From assembly GCF_051251695.1 (NCBI RefSeq), contig NZ_JBPOEU010000010.1, positions 1 to 64,000 on the forward strand: DNA of 64,000 nucleotides, in the 5' to 3' direction. The stretch comes from Maritalea sp051251695 (lineage in GTDB: Bacteria; Pseudomonadota; Alphaproteobacteria; Rhizobiales; Devosiaceae). Each line of letters starts with the position of its first letter. Position 1 is the stretch's first letter. The position numbers and the translations under genes were made by a program. The notes beneath the pieces are model-generated. The model was not told the origin of the DNA, made no database searches, and saw nothing but the letters and a program-made list of their open reading frames with translations. This document shows, piece after piece, positions 52,274-61,423 of the stretch.

Positions 52274-53305
52274 TTAGTTCTTCATCTGACCTGCAACTGC
52301 AGCTTCTTCAAACGTCGCCATATTCTGATGAACATGTAGTGCTGTTTTCACAATTGATGCGGCAAGCGCTGCGCCTGATCCCTCACCCAAACGCATACCC
52401 AAATCAAACAATGGCTTCTTGCCCATCTTTTGCAGCACGTCGCTATGCGCTGCTTCAGCTGATTGATGTGCAAATAGACAATGATCAAGCGCCATTGGGT
52501 TGGCTGCGTAAACCACTGCAGCGGCGGCAGTGGCAACAAAGCCATCAACGATCACAGGGATTTTATTGTGGCGTGCAGCGATGATCGCGCCAGCCATGGC
52601 CGCGATTTCTCGGCCACCAACACGCGCTAGCGCATCAAACGGTGTTTTCATGTGTTCTGCATGTAGCGCCAGGCCGCGATCAACGGCAGATACTTTTCTG
52701 CTCAGGCCTTCATCATCAACACCCGTGCCCCGGCCAACCCAATCGGTGCCAGTACCGCCAAATAAAGCGGCGTAGATTGCAGCTGCTGAGGTTGTGTTGC
52801 CAATGCCCATTTCACCAATGCAAAGCAAGTCTGGTTTGCCAGCAATGGCTTCCATGCCGTAGGCAACCGTTGCCGCACATGTTTTGTCGTCCATTGCCGC
52901 TGCTTGGGTGAAATCCTCTGTCGGCAACTCAAGCGCCAACTCAAAAACCCGTAAGTTCAGTTCATTTAGCGCGCAAATTTGTGAAATCGCCGCGCCGCCA
53001 TTGGTAAAGTTCGCGACCATTTGCGTTGTCACTTCTGGTGGAAATGCAGAAACGCCTTGTTTGGTCACCCCATGATTGCCAGCAAAAATGGCCACCATTG
53101 GATTGTTTAACGTCGGCTCGCCTTTTTCCTGCCAGCGCGCCAAATGCTCCACCATCTTTTCCAATTCGCCAAGCGATCCGGCTGGCTTGGTCAATTGCGC
53201 ATCACGCGCGCGCACCGTTTCAACGGCTTGCTCACTTCCGTGCGGCAATAAAGACAATAGTTCTTCAAAATCAGCGAAAGGGCTTTTTTCAGCGTTGGTG
53301 GTCAT
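52274..53305 (-). CDS. cobT: Nicotinate-nucleotide:dimethylbenzimidazole phosphoribosyltransferase
   Basis: Makes alpha-ribazole phosphate for the lower ligand of cobalamin. The 343-residue protein has the family pieces LTKPAGSLGELEKMVEHLARWQ, VAIFAGNHGVTKQGVSAFP, and the C-terminal LDLGMRLGEGSGAALAASIVKTAL-like segment (visible as FDLGMRLGEGSGAALAAS). It starts at ATG 53305; the frame runs further upstream but would overlap the cobS leader. It is divergent from cobS with a short gap, which allows a shared promoter. No cobalamin riboswitch was seen there. Confidence 0.96.
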   Translation of the reverse strand: MTTNAEKSPFADFEELLSLLPHGSEQAVETVRARDAQLTKPAGSLGELEKMVEHLARWQEKGEPTLNNPMVAIFAGNHGVTKQGVSAFPPEVTTQMVANFTNGGAAISQICALNELNLRVFELALELPTEDFTQAAAMDDKTCAATVAYGMEAIAGKPDLLCIGEMGIGNTTSAAAIYAALFGGTGTDWVGRGTGVDDEGLSRKVSAVDRGLALHAEHMKTPFDALARVGGREIAAMAGAIIAARHNKIPVIVDGFVATAAAAVVYAANPMALDHCLFAHQSAEAAHSDVLQKMGKKPLFDLGMRLGEGSGAALAASIVKTALHVHQNMATFEEAAVAGQMKN

Positions 53306-53368
53306 GCTATCGACTCTTGGATCAAGTAAATGGGGCGTTCTTCTTACCCCACTGACGAGGAATTGCAA

Positions 53369-54235
53369 TTGACCAAGCCTGCAAACTCAAAGAAGCCCGC
53401 AAAAACAACGGCGCAGTCCCCAACCAATGATAATAGTGACGATGGCACGCTTCCGCCAAAACGGGCCAACATGGTCGAAGCGATCATTATGGGTCTCAGG
53501 TTTTACTCTCGCTTGCCGACAGGAAATCAAAATCACCATGAGTTTAATTTCGCAGCAATGGTCCGCCCTCTCGCGCTGCCAAGTCTAATCATTGGCGTTG
53601 GCCCAGCGTTTATATTGCTGATGCTTACGGTCTTTGGCGCATCGCCTTTATTCGCTGCAGCGGTCGCCGTTGCCCTTTCTGCGATTATAACCGGGGCCAT
53701 GGCTGAGGATGCATTTGCTGACGCAATGGACGGCTTGTTCGGTGGCCAAACAATCGAACAAAAACTGGAAATTATGCATGATAGTCGCCATGGCACCTAC
53801 GGCACGCTGGGTATCGTCATCCCTTTCGTGTTGCGCATGATTTGCCTTGGAACACTTGTTGCTGTCGCGCCTATTGCTGGTGTCGCCATTTGGCTGGCAA
53901 GTGGTGTGCTCGCCCGCTCCGGCGCAACATGGATTGCCCAACAACTTCCCCCTGCCCGTGCCGATGGCCTTTCGGCAAATGCTGGCATTTTACCGGCGCG
54001 TGCATGCTATTTCGGCATTGCCCTATCCATTGCAGTTTCATTCGCGTTGATGGTGCCATTTGTGGGTCTGGGACGCTGGATCATCGCGCTGCTTGTATCA
54101 GCGATCGTATTGGTTTTATGGCGTCAAATGTTGGTGCGACTAATCGGTGGACAAACCGGTGACACAATTGGCGCAGCGCAGCTGATACTTGAAATTGCCA
54201 TATTGTCTTCCTTTATATTTGGTATGGGGCTTTAA
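53369..54235 (+). CDS. cobS: Adenosylcobinamide-GDP ribazoletransferase (cobalamin synthase)
   Basis: Integral membrane enzyme that joins adenosylcobinamide-GDP with alpha-ribazole phosphate in late cobalamin assembly. The 288-residue chain begins with a 30-residue polar leader, then GLRFYSRLPTG, the catalytic-region AEDAFADAMDGLFGG (Asp-rich metal site), and DSRHGTYGTLGIVI. At least five hydrophobic helices follow. I chose TTG at 53369: GAGGAA lies eight bases upstream. An ATG at 53330 would extend it by 13 residues and leave only 24 bases to cobT. It is divergent from cobT and 29 bases upstream of the aspartic protease gene. Confidence 0.9.
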   Translation: MTKPANSKKPAKTTAQSPTNDNSDDGTLPPKRANMVEAIIMGLRFYSRLPTGNQNHHEFNFAAMVRPLALPSLIIGVGPAFILLMLTVFGASPLFAAAVAVALSAIITGAMAEDAFADAMDGLFGGQTIEQKLEIMHDSRHGTYGTLGIVIPFVLRMICLGTLVAVAPIAGVAIWLASGVLARSGATWIAQQLPPARADGLSANAGILPARACYFGIALSIAVSFALMVPFVGLGRWIIALLVSAIVLVLWRQMLVRLIGGQTGDTIGAAQLILEIAILSSFIFGMGL

Positions 54236-54264
54236 CCGCGCGCTTTTGCGCTAAAGGAAACAAT

Positions 54265-54951
54265 ATGCTTTTTATTGGCATGGCACTGATTGTGTCTGTT
54301 GCCCTCGCCTTCCTCATTTCGGCTGATGTGGGCACTTTGATTGGGCTGGAACAGGAACAATTCGGCCAACTGGTCATTTTGATCGCCGTACTTGTGGTGG
54401 TTGCTGGCGGCAGTTTTGGTCGCCGTATCCGCTTAAACGAGATGCTTTCTGGCGCAGTGTTATGGGTCGGCATTTTCGCGCTTGCGATCTTTGGCTACAG
54501 TTTTCGCACAGAACTTGAACAATATGGCTCGCGCTTCCTCTCAGAACTAAATCCGGGTTCAGCCTATGTCAGCGAAAGTGGCGATGCTGTCAGATTTCGT
54601 CGTTCGATGGGTGGATCATTTCTTGTTGCGGCAGATGTAAACGGCAATGAGATCAAATTCATCTTCGATACAGGCGCGACCGCTGTTGTTTTAACCGTCG
54701 ATGATGCACGTCGCGCAGGGATCGACATTAAAAAGCTGCGCTACACCGTTCCCGTCAGCACAGCCAATGGTGAAGCAAAGGCCGCCTTCACCAGATTAGA
54801 AAATGTCAAAATCGGTAGTATCGAACGGCGCAACATTGACGCGCTCGTGGCAGAGAAAGGTCAGTTGGAAACGAGCTTGCTTGGCATGAGTTTCTTGGAA
54901 ACGTTGGCGTCATATACCGTGTCGCAAGACGCACTTGAACTGCGTAATTAG
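54265..54951 (+). CDS. TIGR02281-type retropepsin-like aspartic protease, membrane-anchored
   Basis: A 228-residue protein with two N-terminal hydrophobic segments and a third around 65-80. The aspartic protease domain runs from about 110: GSFLVAADVNGNEIKFIFDTGATAVVLT contains the DTGA active-site motif, and the later LLGMSFLETL is the hydrophobic-Gly flap region. Retropepsin-like proteins form homodimers, so one DTG per chain is expected. It is 29 bases after cobS, on the same strand. The substrate is unknown. It is not the RimB-type protease, whose sequence differs. Confidence 0.86.
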   Translation: MLFIGMALIVSVALAFLISADVGTLIGLEQEQFGQLVILIAVLVVVAGGSFGRRIRLNEMLSGAVLWVGIFALAIFGYSFRTELEQYGSRFLSELNPGSAYVSESGDAVRFRRSMGGSFLVAADVNGNEIKFIFDTGATAVVLTVDDARRAGIDIKKLRYTVPVSTANGEAKAAFTRLENVKIGSIERRNIDALVAEKGQLETSLLGMSFLETLASYTVSQDALELRN

Positions 54952-54961
54952 CGCTTAGCCG

Positions 54962-55273
54962 TTAAGCCTTGCTCAGCACATAGATCCTGGCAGCATCTGC
55001 AAGTCCGGCCCATTGATCATGCGCTTCGAATGGCACTTGCACCCATTCCTTCATGGGGCGACCTTTCCCGGACGGGTCAAATAAAGTCGCGCCTTCAATT
55101 TCTAGCGCGGCGCTGTGGTGTTCGCCTGTAAGTTTGAACACCATGCAATCTTGGAAAAAACTAGTGAATGCCTTGCCGCCAACTTTGAAACATTTTTTGC
55201 CAAACATTTGCGATGCCTCAGCATCCATAAATGTTTCGCCAACGGCATAAAAGCTTGTTTCTGGATCAGACAT
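54962..55273 (-). CDS. TfoX/YjbR-like small protein
   Basis: A 103-residue soluble protein. The centre FGKKCFKVGGKAFTSFFQDCMVFKL and the C-terminal FDPSGKGRPMKEWVQVP fit the TfoX N-terminal/YjbR-like alpha-beta fold seen in many bacterial proteins of about 100 residues. The function is unknown. It ends 11 bases from the convergent protease gene and 65 bases downstream of dusA. It could be cotranscribed with dusA, but no overlap indicates this. Confidence 0.6.
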   Translation of the reverse strand: MSDPETSFYAVGETFMDAEASQMFGKKCFKVGGKAFTSFFQDCMVFKLTGEHHSAALEIEGATLFDPSGKGRPMKEWVQVPFEAHDQWAGLADAARIYVLSKA

Positions 55274-55338
55274 TTGAGCACCTAAATGTTATTGCACGAA
55301 GACTGGATTATAGAACACTTATCCGAATATCGCGAACT

Positions 55339-56337
55339 CTAGCTGGCCTGCGCCATTGTCTCGCCTTGGCGTAAAATCTCGAAAGCCTCAGCAATAAGGT
55401 GCGGCGATGCGCCCGGCTTCACGGTCTCGACCGTAAGCAATTGCCGATAACGACGTGCGCCCGGCTTGCCATATCCAAGGCCAAGCATGTGGCGGACAAT
55501 CTGATTCAGCTTTGAGCCTTTAGTCATTTGAATTTCAGCATAATTCATCATCACTTCACATAGTGATTCAAGTGAAATCGGCTCCTGATCATCACCATAA
55601 AACCGAGCATCAACATCGCGCAACAGCCCCGGATTGTGATAAGCGGCACGGCCAAGCATCACACCATCGACATGTTCAAGATGGGTTTTGCACTGCTCAA
55701 TCGTTTCAATGCCGCCATTGATCAGAATGGGCAGATCGCCAACATGTTTCTTCAACCGATAGACCCGGTCATAATCAAGCGGTGGGACTTCACGGTTTTC
55801 TTTTGGCGAAAGACCCTTAAGCCAGGCTTTACGCGCATGAACATATAGCGCATCGACTTTAGCTTCCAGCATGTGATCGACAAAATGCCGGAGGTCCGTT
55901 TCGCTGTCTTGATCATCGATGCCGATACGGCATTTGACGGTGATTGGCTTATCTGTTGCATCGCGCATTGCGCGAACACAGTCCGCCACCAATTCAGGTT
56001 CCGCCATCAAACATGCACCAAAACGCCCAGACTGCACGCGATCTGATGGGCAACCAACATTCAGATTGATCTCATCATATCCGAACTTGGCACATAAAGC
56101 TGTTGCAGCAGCCAGTTCCTGCGGGTCCGACCCACCCAGCTGCGCCGCAATCGGGTGTTCAACCTCATCATTATAGTTGAGCAACCAATCCGCACCACCC
56201 CGAATAAGCGCTGCACTGGTTACCATTTCTGTAAACAACAGCGCATGGCGCGACAAATGCCGGTGGAAAAACCGACAATGACGATCTGTCCAATCCATCA
56301 TCGGGGCCACGGAGAATATGCGGGTTTCTGGTTTCAC
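55339..56337 (-). CDS. dusA: tRNA-dihydrouridine synthase A
   Basis: Reduces uridines 20/20a of tRNA to dihydrouridine with FMN and NADPH. The 332-residue protein opens with FSVAPMMDWTDRHCRFFHR, typical of DusA. It contains the catalytic Cys motif NVGCPSDRVQSGRFGACLM and the FMN-binding LPILINGGIETIEQC, with VDGVMLGRAAYHNPGLL. The C-terminal helical part (about 260-330) has the DusA-type RHMLGLGYGKPGARRYRQL. It appears to be monocistronic. Confidence 0.95.
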   Translation of the reverse strand: MKPETRIFSVAPMMDWTDRHCRFFHRHLSRHALLFTEMVTSAALIRGGADWLLNYNDEVEHPIAAQLGGSDPQELAAATALCAKFGYDEINLNVGCPSDRVQSGRFGACLMAEPELVADCVRAMRDATDKPITVKCRIGIDDQDSETDLRHFVDHMLEAKVDALYVHARKAWLKGLSPKENREVPPLDYDRVYRLKKHVGDLPILINGGIETIEQCKTHLEHVDGVMLGRAAYHNPGLLRDVDARFYGDDQEPISLESLCEVMMNYAEIQMTKGSKLNQIVRHMLGLGYGKPGARRYRQLLTVETVKPGASPHLIAEAFEILRQGETMAQAS

Positions 56338-56423
56338 GTTCAGCTCATTTTCTTAGTCTAAGAGGCAACCAGCGGCGTTATAAAGCAATTGGCATAAATT
56401 GCCAGCCCGTCTCAAATAAGCAG

Positions 56424-57122
56424 TCAACGACAGATGTCCACAAAGGCACTGAATATCTGATCGCCGGGGTGGTCGGTATCAGCAAGTCGTTCTGGATGCC
56501 ACTGAATACCCAGGGCAAACCTAAATGCCGGCAACTCAATCGCCTCAATAATCCCATCAGGGGATTTTGCACACATTACGATTTGCTCGGAAAGCTCAAC
56601 AAGCGCTTCACGATGAAATGTATTCACTTCCATCTCATCAACACCAACAATATTGTGCAACATTGTATTGGCCTCAACCGCGACCTTATGCGTCCGCCCT
56701 GCTTCATCATGCGGCCCAGCACCATCAATCGTCGTGCGCAAGTCCGGTGTCATTTTCGCGCCATGCAAGCAACCCAATAGCTGCATACCAGCGCAAATGC
56801 CCAACACCGGCTTATCCTCAGCCAGAAACCTATTGATCAACTTCGTCTCAATCGCCAAACGATCAGAAACTGGAGAATGCGATTTCAGATCACCAACATA
56901 GAACGCATCCGGATAAGCAAACCGCCCGCCGGGGCAAAGTAACCCATCCGACATGGATATTATTTCATCCAAAACATCACGTTCGTACGGCATCCCCATC
57001 GGCAGTCCACCAGCATCGACGATAGCGCGAAAATACCCTTTTCCCATGGCATATTGATTGCCACCATCATTTGTATTTTCATCCATTAGAACTGCGATCT
57101 TAGGTTTCATTTTTGCAATCAT
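56424..57122 (-). CDS. C26-family gamma-glutamyl peptidase (PuuD-like glutamine amidotransferase fold)
   Basis: A 232-residue class I glutamine amidotransferase-fold hydrolase. The nucleophile Cys is in PVLGICAGMQLLG, and the His/Glu pair is in GIQWHPERL. Relatives cleave gamma-glutamyl bonds, for example gamma-glutamyl-GABA in putrescine breakdown or poly-gamma-glutamate. No puu genes are nearby. It is divergent from rimK (gap 198 bases), the gene for a glutamate ligase, so it might act on glutamylated products. That is only an inference. ATG at 57122 is used; MKPKIAVL at 57110 is also possible. Confidence 0.85.
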   Translation of the reverse strand: MIAKMKPKIAVLMDENTNDGGNQYAMGKGYFRAIVDAGGLPMGMPYERDVLDEIISMSDGLLCPGGRFAYPDAFYVGDLKSHSPVSDRLAIETKLINRFLAEDKPVLGICAGMQLLGCLHGAKMTPDLRTTIDGAGPHDEAGRTHKVAVEANTMLHNIVGVDEMEVNTFHREALVELSEQIVMCAKSPDGIIEAIELPAFRFALGIQWHPERLADTDHPGDQIFSAFVDICR

Positions 57123-57329
57123 TCAACCCATTCGATTCTATCTTGGGCACTATTATAGCAGCAGTGCAGTTTCGGCATATCTGTTCATCCAAAAGTACGT
57201 GGCAATTCTACTTATTTCGCTTGCACTATTGCGCAATGGGGATAAAGAGCGAATTATTGAGTTTGTGAAATTCATGAGCCGATTTGCATTTTCGCAACTG
57301 GCTCAAATCCACAAAAGGGGATGACAGAG

Positions 57330-58235
57330 ATGAAAATAGCAATGCTGGCGCGTAACGCCAATTTATATTCGCACAAGCGTTTAAAAGAAGCAGCCGAAGA
57401 GCGGGGTCATGAGTTGGATATCATCAATACATTGCGCTGCTATATGAACATCGCTTCTCGTCGACCTGAGGTTTATTACAACGGTGACAAACTGCAGGGC
57501 TATGACGCTGTTATCCCGCGTATTGGTACTTCAATCACCTTCTACGGGCTTGCGGTTTTGCGTCAGTTCGAGATGATGGGCGTTTACCCGCTTAATGAAA
57601 GTGTTGGTATTGGCCGATCACGCGACAAGCTTCGCTCTATGCAATTGTTGGCGCGCGATGGTGTTGGTCTTCCAAACACTACATTTGCGCACGATCCGAA
57701 ACAAACTGAAGAAGTGATCAAACTGGCCGGTGGCGCACCATTGGTGATCAAGTTGCTTGAGGGCACTCAAGGTGTTGGCGTTATGCTTACAGATACCGAT
57801 AATTCTTCAAAATCGGTAATCGAAGCCTTCCGTGGCGCGCAAGTGAACATTTTGGTCCAACAATTCATCAAAGAAGCTGGTGGGTCTGACATTCGAGCGT
57901 TTGTGATTGGCGGTAAAGTTGTTGCTGCAATGCTGCGTACTGGCGCCGAGGGGGACTTCCGGTCCAACTTGCACCGTGGTGGTTCAGCAAAATCAATCAA
58001 AATTACGCCAGAGGAACGCGCGACTGCAGTGCAAGCCGCCAAATCTATGGGGCTTAATGTTTGTGGTGTGGATATGCTGCGTTCTTCAACCGGTCCTGTG
58101 GTGATGGAAGTCAACTCCTCTCCCGGACTTGAAGGCATTGAAAACGCCACCGGGATCGACATTGCCGGCAAAACCATCGAGTTTTTGGAAAAAAATGCGA
58201 AACCAAACAAAACCCGTACACGAGGTAAAGGCTAA
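57330..58235 (+). CDS. rimK: RimK: ATP-dependent glutamate ligase (ribosomal protein S6 polyglutamylation)
   Basis: ATP-grasp ligase of 301 residues that adds glutamates to the C-terminus of ribosomal protein S6 in E. coli. The sequence is very close in layout to E. coli RimK (300 residues): IPRIGTSITFYGLAVLRQFE, RSRDKLRSMQLLARDGV, LLEGTQGVGVML (ATP loop), GDFRSNLHRGG and VMEVNSSPGLEGIE. ATG at 57330 matches the E. coli start and has GGGGA upstream; ATG at 57321 is in frame and adds three residues. It overlaps the next gene by one base (TAATG). In Pseudomonas the enzyme responds to c-di-GMP, which links to the c-di-GMP genes here. Confidence 0.93.
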   Translation: MKIAMLARNANLYSHKRLKEAAEERGHELDIINTLRCYMNIASRRPEVYYNGDKLQGYDAVIPRIGTSITFYGLAVLRQFEMMGVYPLNESVGIGRSRDKLRSMQLLARDGVGLPNTTFAHDPKQTEEVIKLAGGAPLVIKLLEGTQGVGVMLTDTDNSSKSVIEAFRGAQVNILVQQFIKEAGGSDIRAFVIGGKVVAAMLRTGAEGDFRSNLHRGGSAKSIKITPEERATAVQAAKSMGLNVCGVDMLRSSTGPVVMEVNSSPGLEGIENATGIDIAGKTIEFLEKNAKPNKTRTRGKG

Positions 58236-59287
58236 TGCCTAAGCGCGCGCCTTTTCAGTTGGGAACACATGCAATTGAGGCTGGTAGCCGCGAAACGGTA
58301 GACTTACCCGTTAGCGTTCTTTCGGACCACACGCCCGTCACCTTGTCGGTGCATGTGGTTCATGGCCGCCTGCCCGGTCCAACGCTTTTTGTTTCGGCTG
58401 CGGTACATGGTGATGAAGTGATTGGCGTAGAGATTGTGCGGCGCTTGCTCAACAGCAAAAAGCTGTCTGGTTTGCGTGGCACTTTATTGGCCATTCCCAT
58501 TGTGAATTCGTTCGGGTTTATGAACCATTCTCGGTATCTGCCGGATCGGCGCGACCTCAATCGCACCTTTCCAGGTAGCGCCCAGGGCTCATTGGCTGGA
58601 CGGTTGGCGTATATTTTTACCCAGGAAATTCTCAAAAAATCTGACTATGGCATCGATCTGCACTCGGCAGCGGTAAACCGGGCAAACCTGCCACAGGCAC
58701 GCGTTTCACATAAGTCCGACAAAGCGAAAGAGTTAGCGCAGGCATTTGGTGCTCCTGTCACCCTCCTCTCACCACTTCGCGAGGGATCGATGCGCCAAGT
58801 GGCTGATGGGCTTGAAACGCCTATGGTGCTTTACGAAGCAGGCGAAGGCTTACGGTTTGACGAACATGCTGCAAAAGTTGGCGTTACTGGCATTTTGCGG
58901 GTGATGAGCCATTTGGGTATGCTGAGCGCAAAATCTGTGAAACGGCCGAAGGTAAAGCCGCTTCTCTCCTCATCCAGTTATTGGGAGCGAGCTGCGGCTG
59001 GCGGGATCATGCGTACATTCAAAGGGAATGGCGAGATCGTACAAGAGGGCAGTTTGTTGGGCATCATTTCTGATCCTTTTGGCGAAAAGGAAGTGGAAAT
59101 AAAAGCGTCATATCCCGGTCTAATTGTCGGGCGAACCAACTTGCCAGTGGTAAATGAAGGCGACGGATTGTTCCATATCGCCAAGATAACACACTCTGAC
59201 GAATTGGCCGAAGTCGCTCTGGGCCACTTGCATTCGCAAATGGAAACAGAAGCCGAAGCGCTATTCGACGAAGACGAAATTATTTAG
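58235..59287 (+). CDS. Succinylglutamate desuccinylase/aspartoacylase (AstE/AspA) family zinc hydrolase
   Basis: A 350-residue M14-like metallohydrolase. Zinc ligands and core motifs are visible: SAAVHGDEVIGVEIV (H-x-x-E), GRLAYIFTQEI, YGIDLHSAAVNRANLPQ (second His), and MVLYEAGEG with the catalytic Glu. A C-terminal beta domain (about 260-345) is biotinyl-lipoyl-like (KGNGEIVQEGSLLGIISD). The start codon overlaps the rimK stop by one base, so the two are translated together. It may remove the amino-acid group that RimK adds, or process a related compound; this is inferred from pairing only. A perfect palindrome follows. Confidence 0.88.
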   Translation: MPKRAPFQLGTHAIEAGSRETVDLPVSVLSDHTPVTLSVHVVHGRLPGPTLFVSAAVHGDEVIGVEIVRRLLNSKKLSGLRGTLLAIPIVNSFGFMNHSRYLPDRRDLNRTFPGSAQGSLAGRLAYIFTQEILKKSDYGIDLHSAAVNRANLPQARVSHKSDKAKELAQAFGAPVTLLSPLREGSMRQVADGLETPMVLYEAGEGLRFDEHAAKVGVTGILRVMSHLGMLSAKSVKRPKVKPLLSSSSYWERAAAGGIMRTFKGNGEIVQEGSLLGIISDPFGEKEVEIKASYPGLIVGRTNLPVVNEGDGLFHIAKITHSDELAEVALGHLHSQMETEAEALFDEDEII

Positions 59288-59298
59288 CGTCACGGGAT

Positions 59299-59318
59299 TG
59301 GGCGGCAATTGCCGCCCA
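59299..59318. terminator. Perfect 20-bp palindrome between convergent genes
   Basis: TGGGCGGCAATTGCCGCCCA is fully self-complementary and sits between the AstE-like stop (59287) and the fghA stop (59322). With no T run on either strand, it is a candidate bidirectional transcript end or RNA-stabilising hairpin. Confidence 0.55.
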
Positions 59319-59321
59319 TCT

Positions 59322-60158
59322 CTATTTCAAGTGGTCTGCATGCCAAGCAATGTGTTCTGGCATAAAGGTGGAAATGAAGAAGTAAGAGTGATCATACCCT
59401 TCCTGAATACGGATAGTCGCATCAATTTCAGTGCCCCTGACCGCTTTAGCCAGCGCTTGCGGGCGACAACCCTCTTCCATGAATTGGTCTTTGTCGCCTT
59501 GGTCGACAAGAATTGGTGAAAAGCGATTGCCGTCGACAATCAAATCACACGCATCATATTGCCGCCAACCGGCCTCGTCAGTGCCAAGATATTTTTCAAA
59601 CGATGGTTTGGACCAACTCGCTTCAGACGGGCGACAAATCGGCGCGAAAGCTGAACAGCTTCTGAATGTGTTTGGGTTTTTCAAAGCGATTGTTAATGCG
59701 CCATGCCCGCCCATGGAGTGCCCCATTATCGACTGCCGTGACATGTCAGCGTTAAACTTTTCGCCTATCAATTTTGGCAATTCGTCCACCAGATAGTCAT
59801 ACATATTGTAGTGTTTGTTGAACGGCTCCTGAGTGGCGTTCAGGTAAAATCCTGCGCCTTTGCCAAACTGCCAATTGTCCGGCTCGTCCGGCACATCGTC
59901 ACCACGTGGAGAGGTATCAGGACACACAATAATGATGCCCATTTCAGCCGCCATCTGACGGTATTCGCCCTTATCCGTCACATTGGTATGGTTGCAGGTT
60001 AAGCCAGACAAATACCAAATGACGGGACAAGCTTGTGATTCAGCCTGCGGTGGCACAAACACTGCGAAAGTCATTTCGCAATTGCATGCCGAAGAGGCGT
60101 ACGCATAAACCCCTTGCACGCCGCCATGGGCGCGGGTTTCAGAAACTGTTTGCATCAT
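59322..60158 (-). CDS. fghA: S-formylglutathione hydrolase
   Basis: Hydrolyses S-formylglutathione to formate and glutathione, step two of the glutathione-dependent formaldehyde oxidation route. The 278-residue esterase D-type protein has the nucleophile Ser in IMGHSMGGHGALTIA, the oxyanion region VIWYLSGLTCNHTNVTDKG, and the C-terminal His in QEGYDHSYFFISTF. It starts 7 bases after the frmA gene's stop codon on the same strand, so it is cotranscribed with it and works directly after it. Confidence 0.96.
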   Translation of the reverse strand: MMQTVSETRAHGGVQGVYAYASSACNCEMTFAVFVPPQAESQACPVIWYLSGLTCNHTNVTDKGEYRQMAAEMGIIIVCPDTSPRGDDVPDEPDNWQFGKGAGFYLNATQEPFNKHYNMYDYLVDELPKLIGEKFNADMSRQSIMGHSMGGHGALTIALKNPNTFRSCSAFAPICRPSEASWSKPSFEKYLGTDEAGWRQYDACDLIVDGNRFSPILVDQGDKDQFMEEGCRPQALAKAVRGTEIDATIRIQEGYDHSYFFISTFMPEHIAWHADHLK

Positions 60159-60165
60159 TTTCCTC

Positions 60166-61275
60166 TTAGTATTTCACAACGCCGCGAATGCTTTTACCTT
60201 GGCGCATCAAATCAAACCCGTCATTGATTTTATCAAGCCCCATCGTGTGGGTAATCATCGGATCGATTTCGATTTTACCGTCCATGTACCAATCAACGAT
60301 TTTTGGCACATCAGTGCGCCCTTTTGCGCCACCAAATGCAGTGCCGCGCCAGTTGCGTCCTGTCACCAGTTGGAAAGGACGTGTTGCGATTTCTTGGCCT
60401 GCACCCGCCACACCAATGATGATCGATGTGCCCCACCCTTTGTGGCAGCACTCCAGCGCTTGGCGCATCACATTTACATTGCCAATACACTCGAACGAGT
60501 AATCAGCGCCCCCCTTCGTCAGATCGACGATATAAGGCACCAGGTCGCCCTCAACTTCGTTCGGGTTGACGAAGTGGGTCATGCCGAAACGTTCGCCCCA
60601 TGCCTTACGGTCAGGGTTTAGATCGACCCCAACGATCATGTTGGCACCGGCAAGCCGAGCGCCTTGGATAACGTTAAGCCCGATTCCGCCCAAGCCAAAC
60701 ACCACGACATTGTCGCCGGGTTGAACTTTTGCGGTGTTGATCACCGCGCCAATGCCGGTGGTTACACCGCACCCGATATAGCAAATGCTTTCAAACGGCG
60801 CATCTTCGCGCACTTTAGCCAGCGCAATTTCAGGCACAACTGTATGGTTGGCGAACGTTGACGTGCCCATATAGTGAAAAGCGGGTTCGCCTTTGATTGA
60901 GAAGCGCGACGTGCCATCCGGCATCAATCCTTGGCCTTGCGTCGTGCGAATTTTTTGGCACAGATTCGTCTTGCCCGACGTGCAATAGTCGCATTCACGG
61001 CATTCTGGCGTATAGAGCGGAATAACATGGTCGCCTTTTTTAAGGCTAGTCACACCCGGGCCGATATCGACCACAACGCCAGCGCCTTCGTGGCCCAAAA
61101 TGGCTGGAAAGATACCCTCCGGGTCCGCGCCGGACAGCGTAAATTCGTCCGTATGGCAAATGCCTGTTGCGCGGATTTCAACCAACACTTCGCCCTCTTT
61201 TGGGCCTTCAAGGTCCACATCGCAAATTTCAAGCGGTTTGCCTGCTTCAAATGCAACTGCTGCTCTGGTTTTCAT
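60166..61275 (-). CDS. frmA: S-(hydroxymethyl)glutathione dehydrogenase / class III alcohol dehydrogenase
   Basis: Oxidises S-(hydroxymethyl)glutathione with NAD+ in formaldehyde detoxification. The 369-residue zinc MDR enzyme has the catalytic zinc ligands ICHTDEFTLSG and GHEGAGVVVDIG, the structural zinc Cys quartet PECRECDYCTSGKTNLC, and the Rossmann motif VFGLGGIGLNVIQGARLAG. The class III glutathione-binding Arg region is seen in GRNWRGTAFGGAKGR. It is the first gene of an frmA-fghA operon, divergent from the glycosylase-like gene. Confidence 0.97.
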   Translation of the reverse strand: MKTRAAVAFEAGKPLEICDVDLEGPKEGEVLVEIRATGICHTDEFTLSGADPEGIFPAILGHEGAGVVVDIGPGVTSLKKGDHVIPLYTPECRECDYCTSGKTNLCQKIRTTQGQGLMPDGTSRFSIKGEPAFHYMGTSTFANHTVVPEIALAKVREDAPFESICYIGCGVTTGIGAVINTAKVQPGDNVVVFGLGGIGLNVIQGARLAGANMIVGVDLNPDRKAWGERFGMTHFVNPNEVEGDLVPYIVDLTKGGADYSFECIGNVNVMRQALECCHKGWGTSIIIGVAGAGQEIATRPFQLVTGRNWRGTAFGGAKGRTDVPKIVDWYMDGKIEIDPMITHTMGLDKINDGFDLMRQGKSIRGVVKY

Positions 61276-61423
61276 CGGTTTCCTCCCAACAAGAATTCAA
61301 ACTATGTTTGGTGCCCTATGGCACGTAAGAATCTGCTATTTGAAATCATGCTAGCAATGTGCGTAGCAGATCAACAGCACTGTTTTTGTGATGATTGGGA
61401 TTTTGGTTTGATGGAAGGCTTGA

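Noticed and set aside
53306..53368. Cobalamin riboswitch sought between cobT and cobS
   Set aside because: The gap is too short for the element, and no B12-box-like sequence was seen.
54265..54951. Aspartic protease considered as RimB, partner of RimK
   Set aside because: The sequence follows the TIGR02281 retropepsin pattern with membrane segments, not the RimB/PF05618 pattern, and it is 3 kb from rimK.
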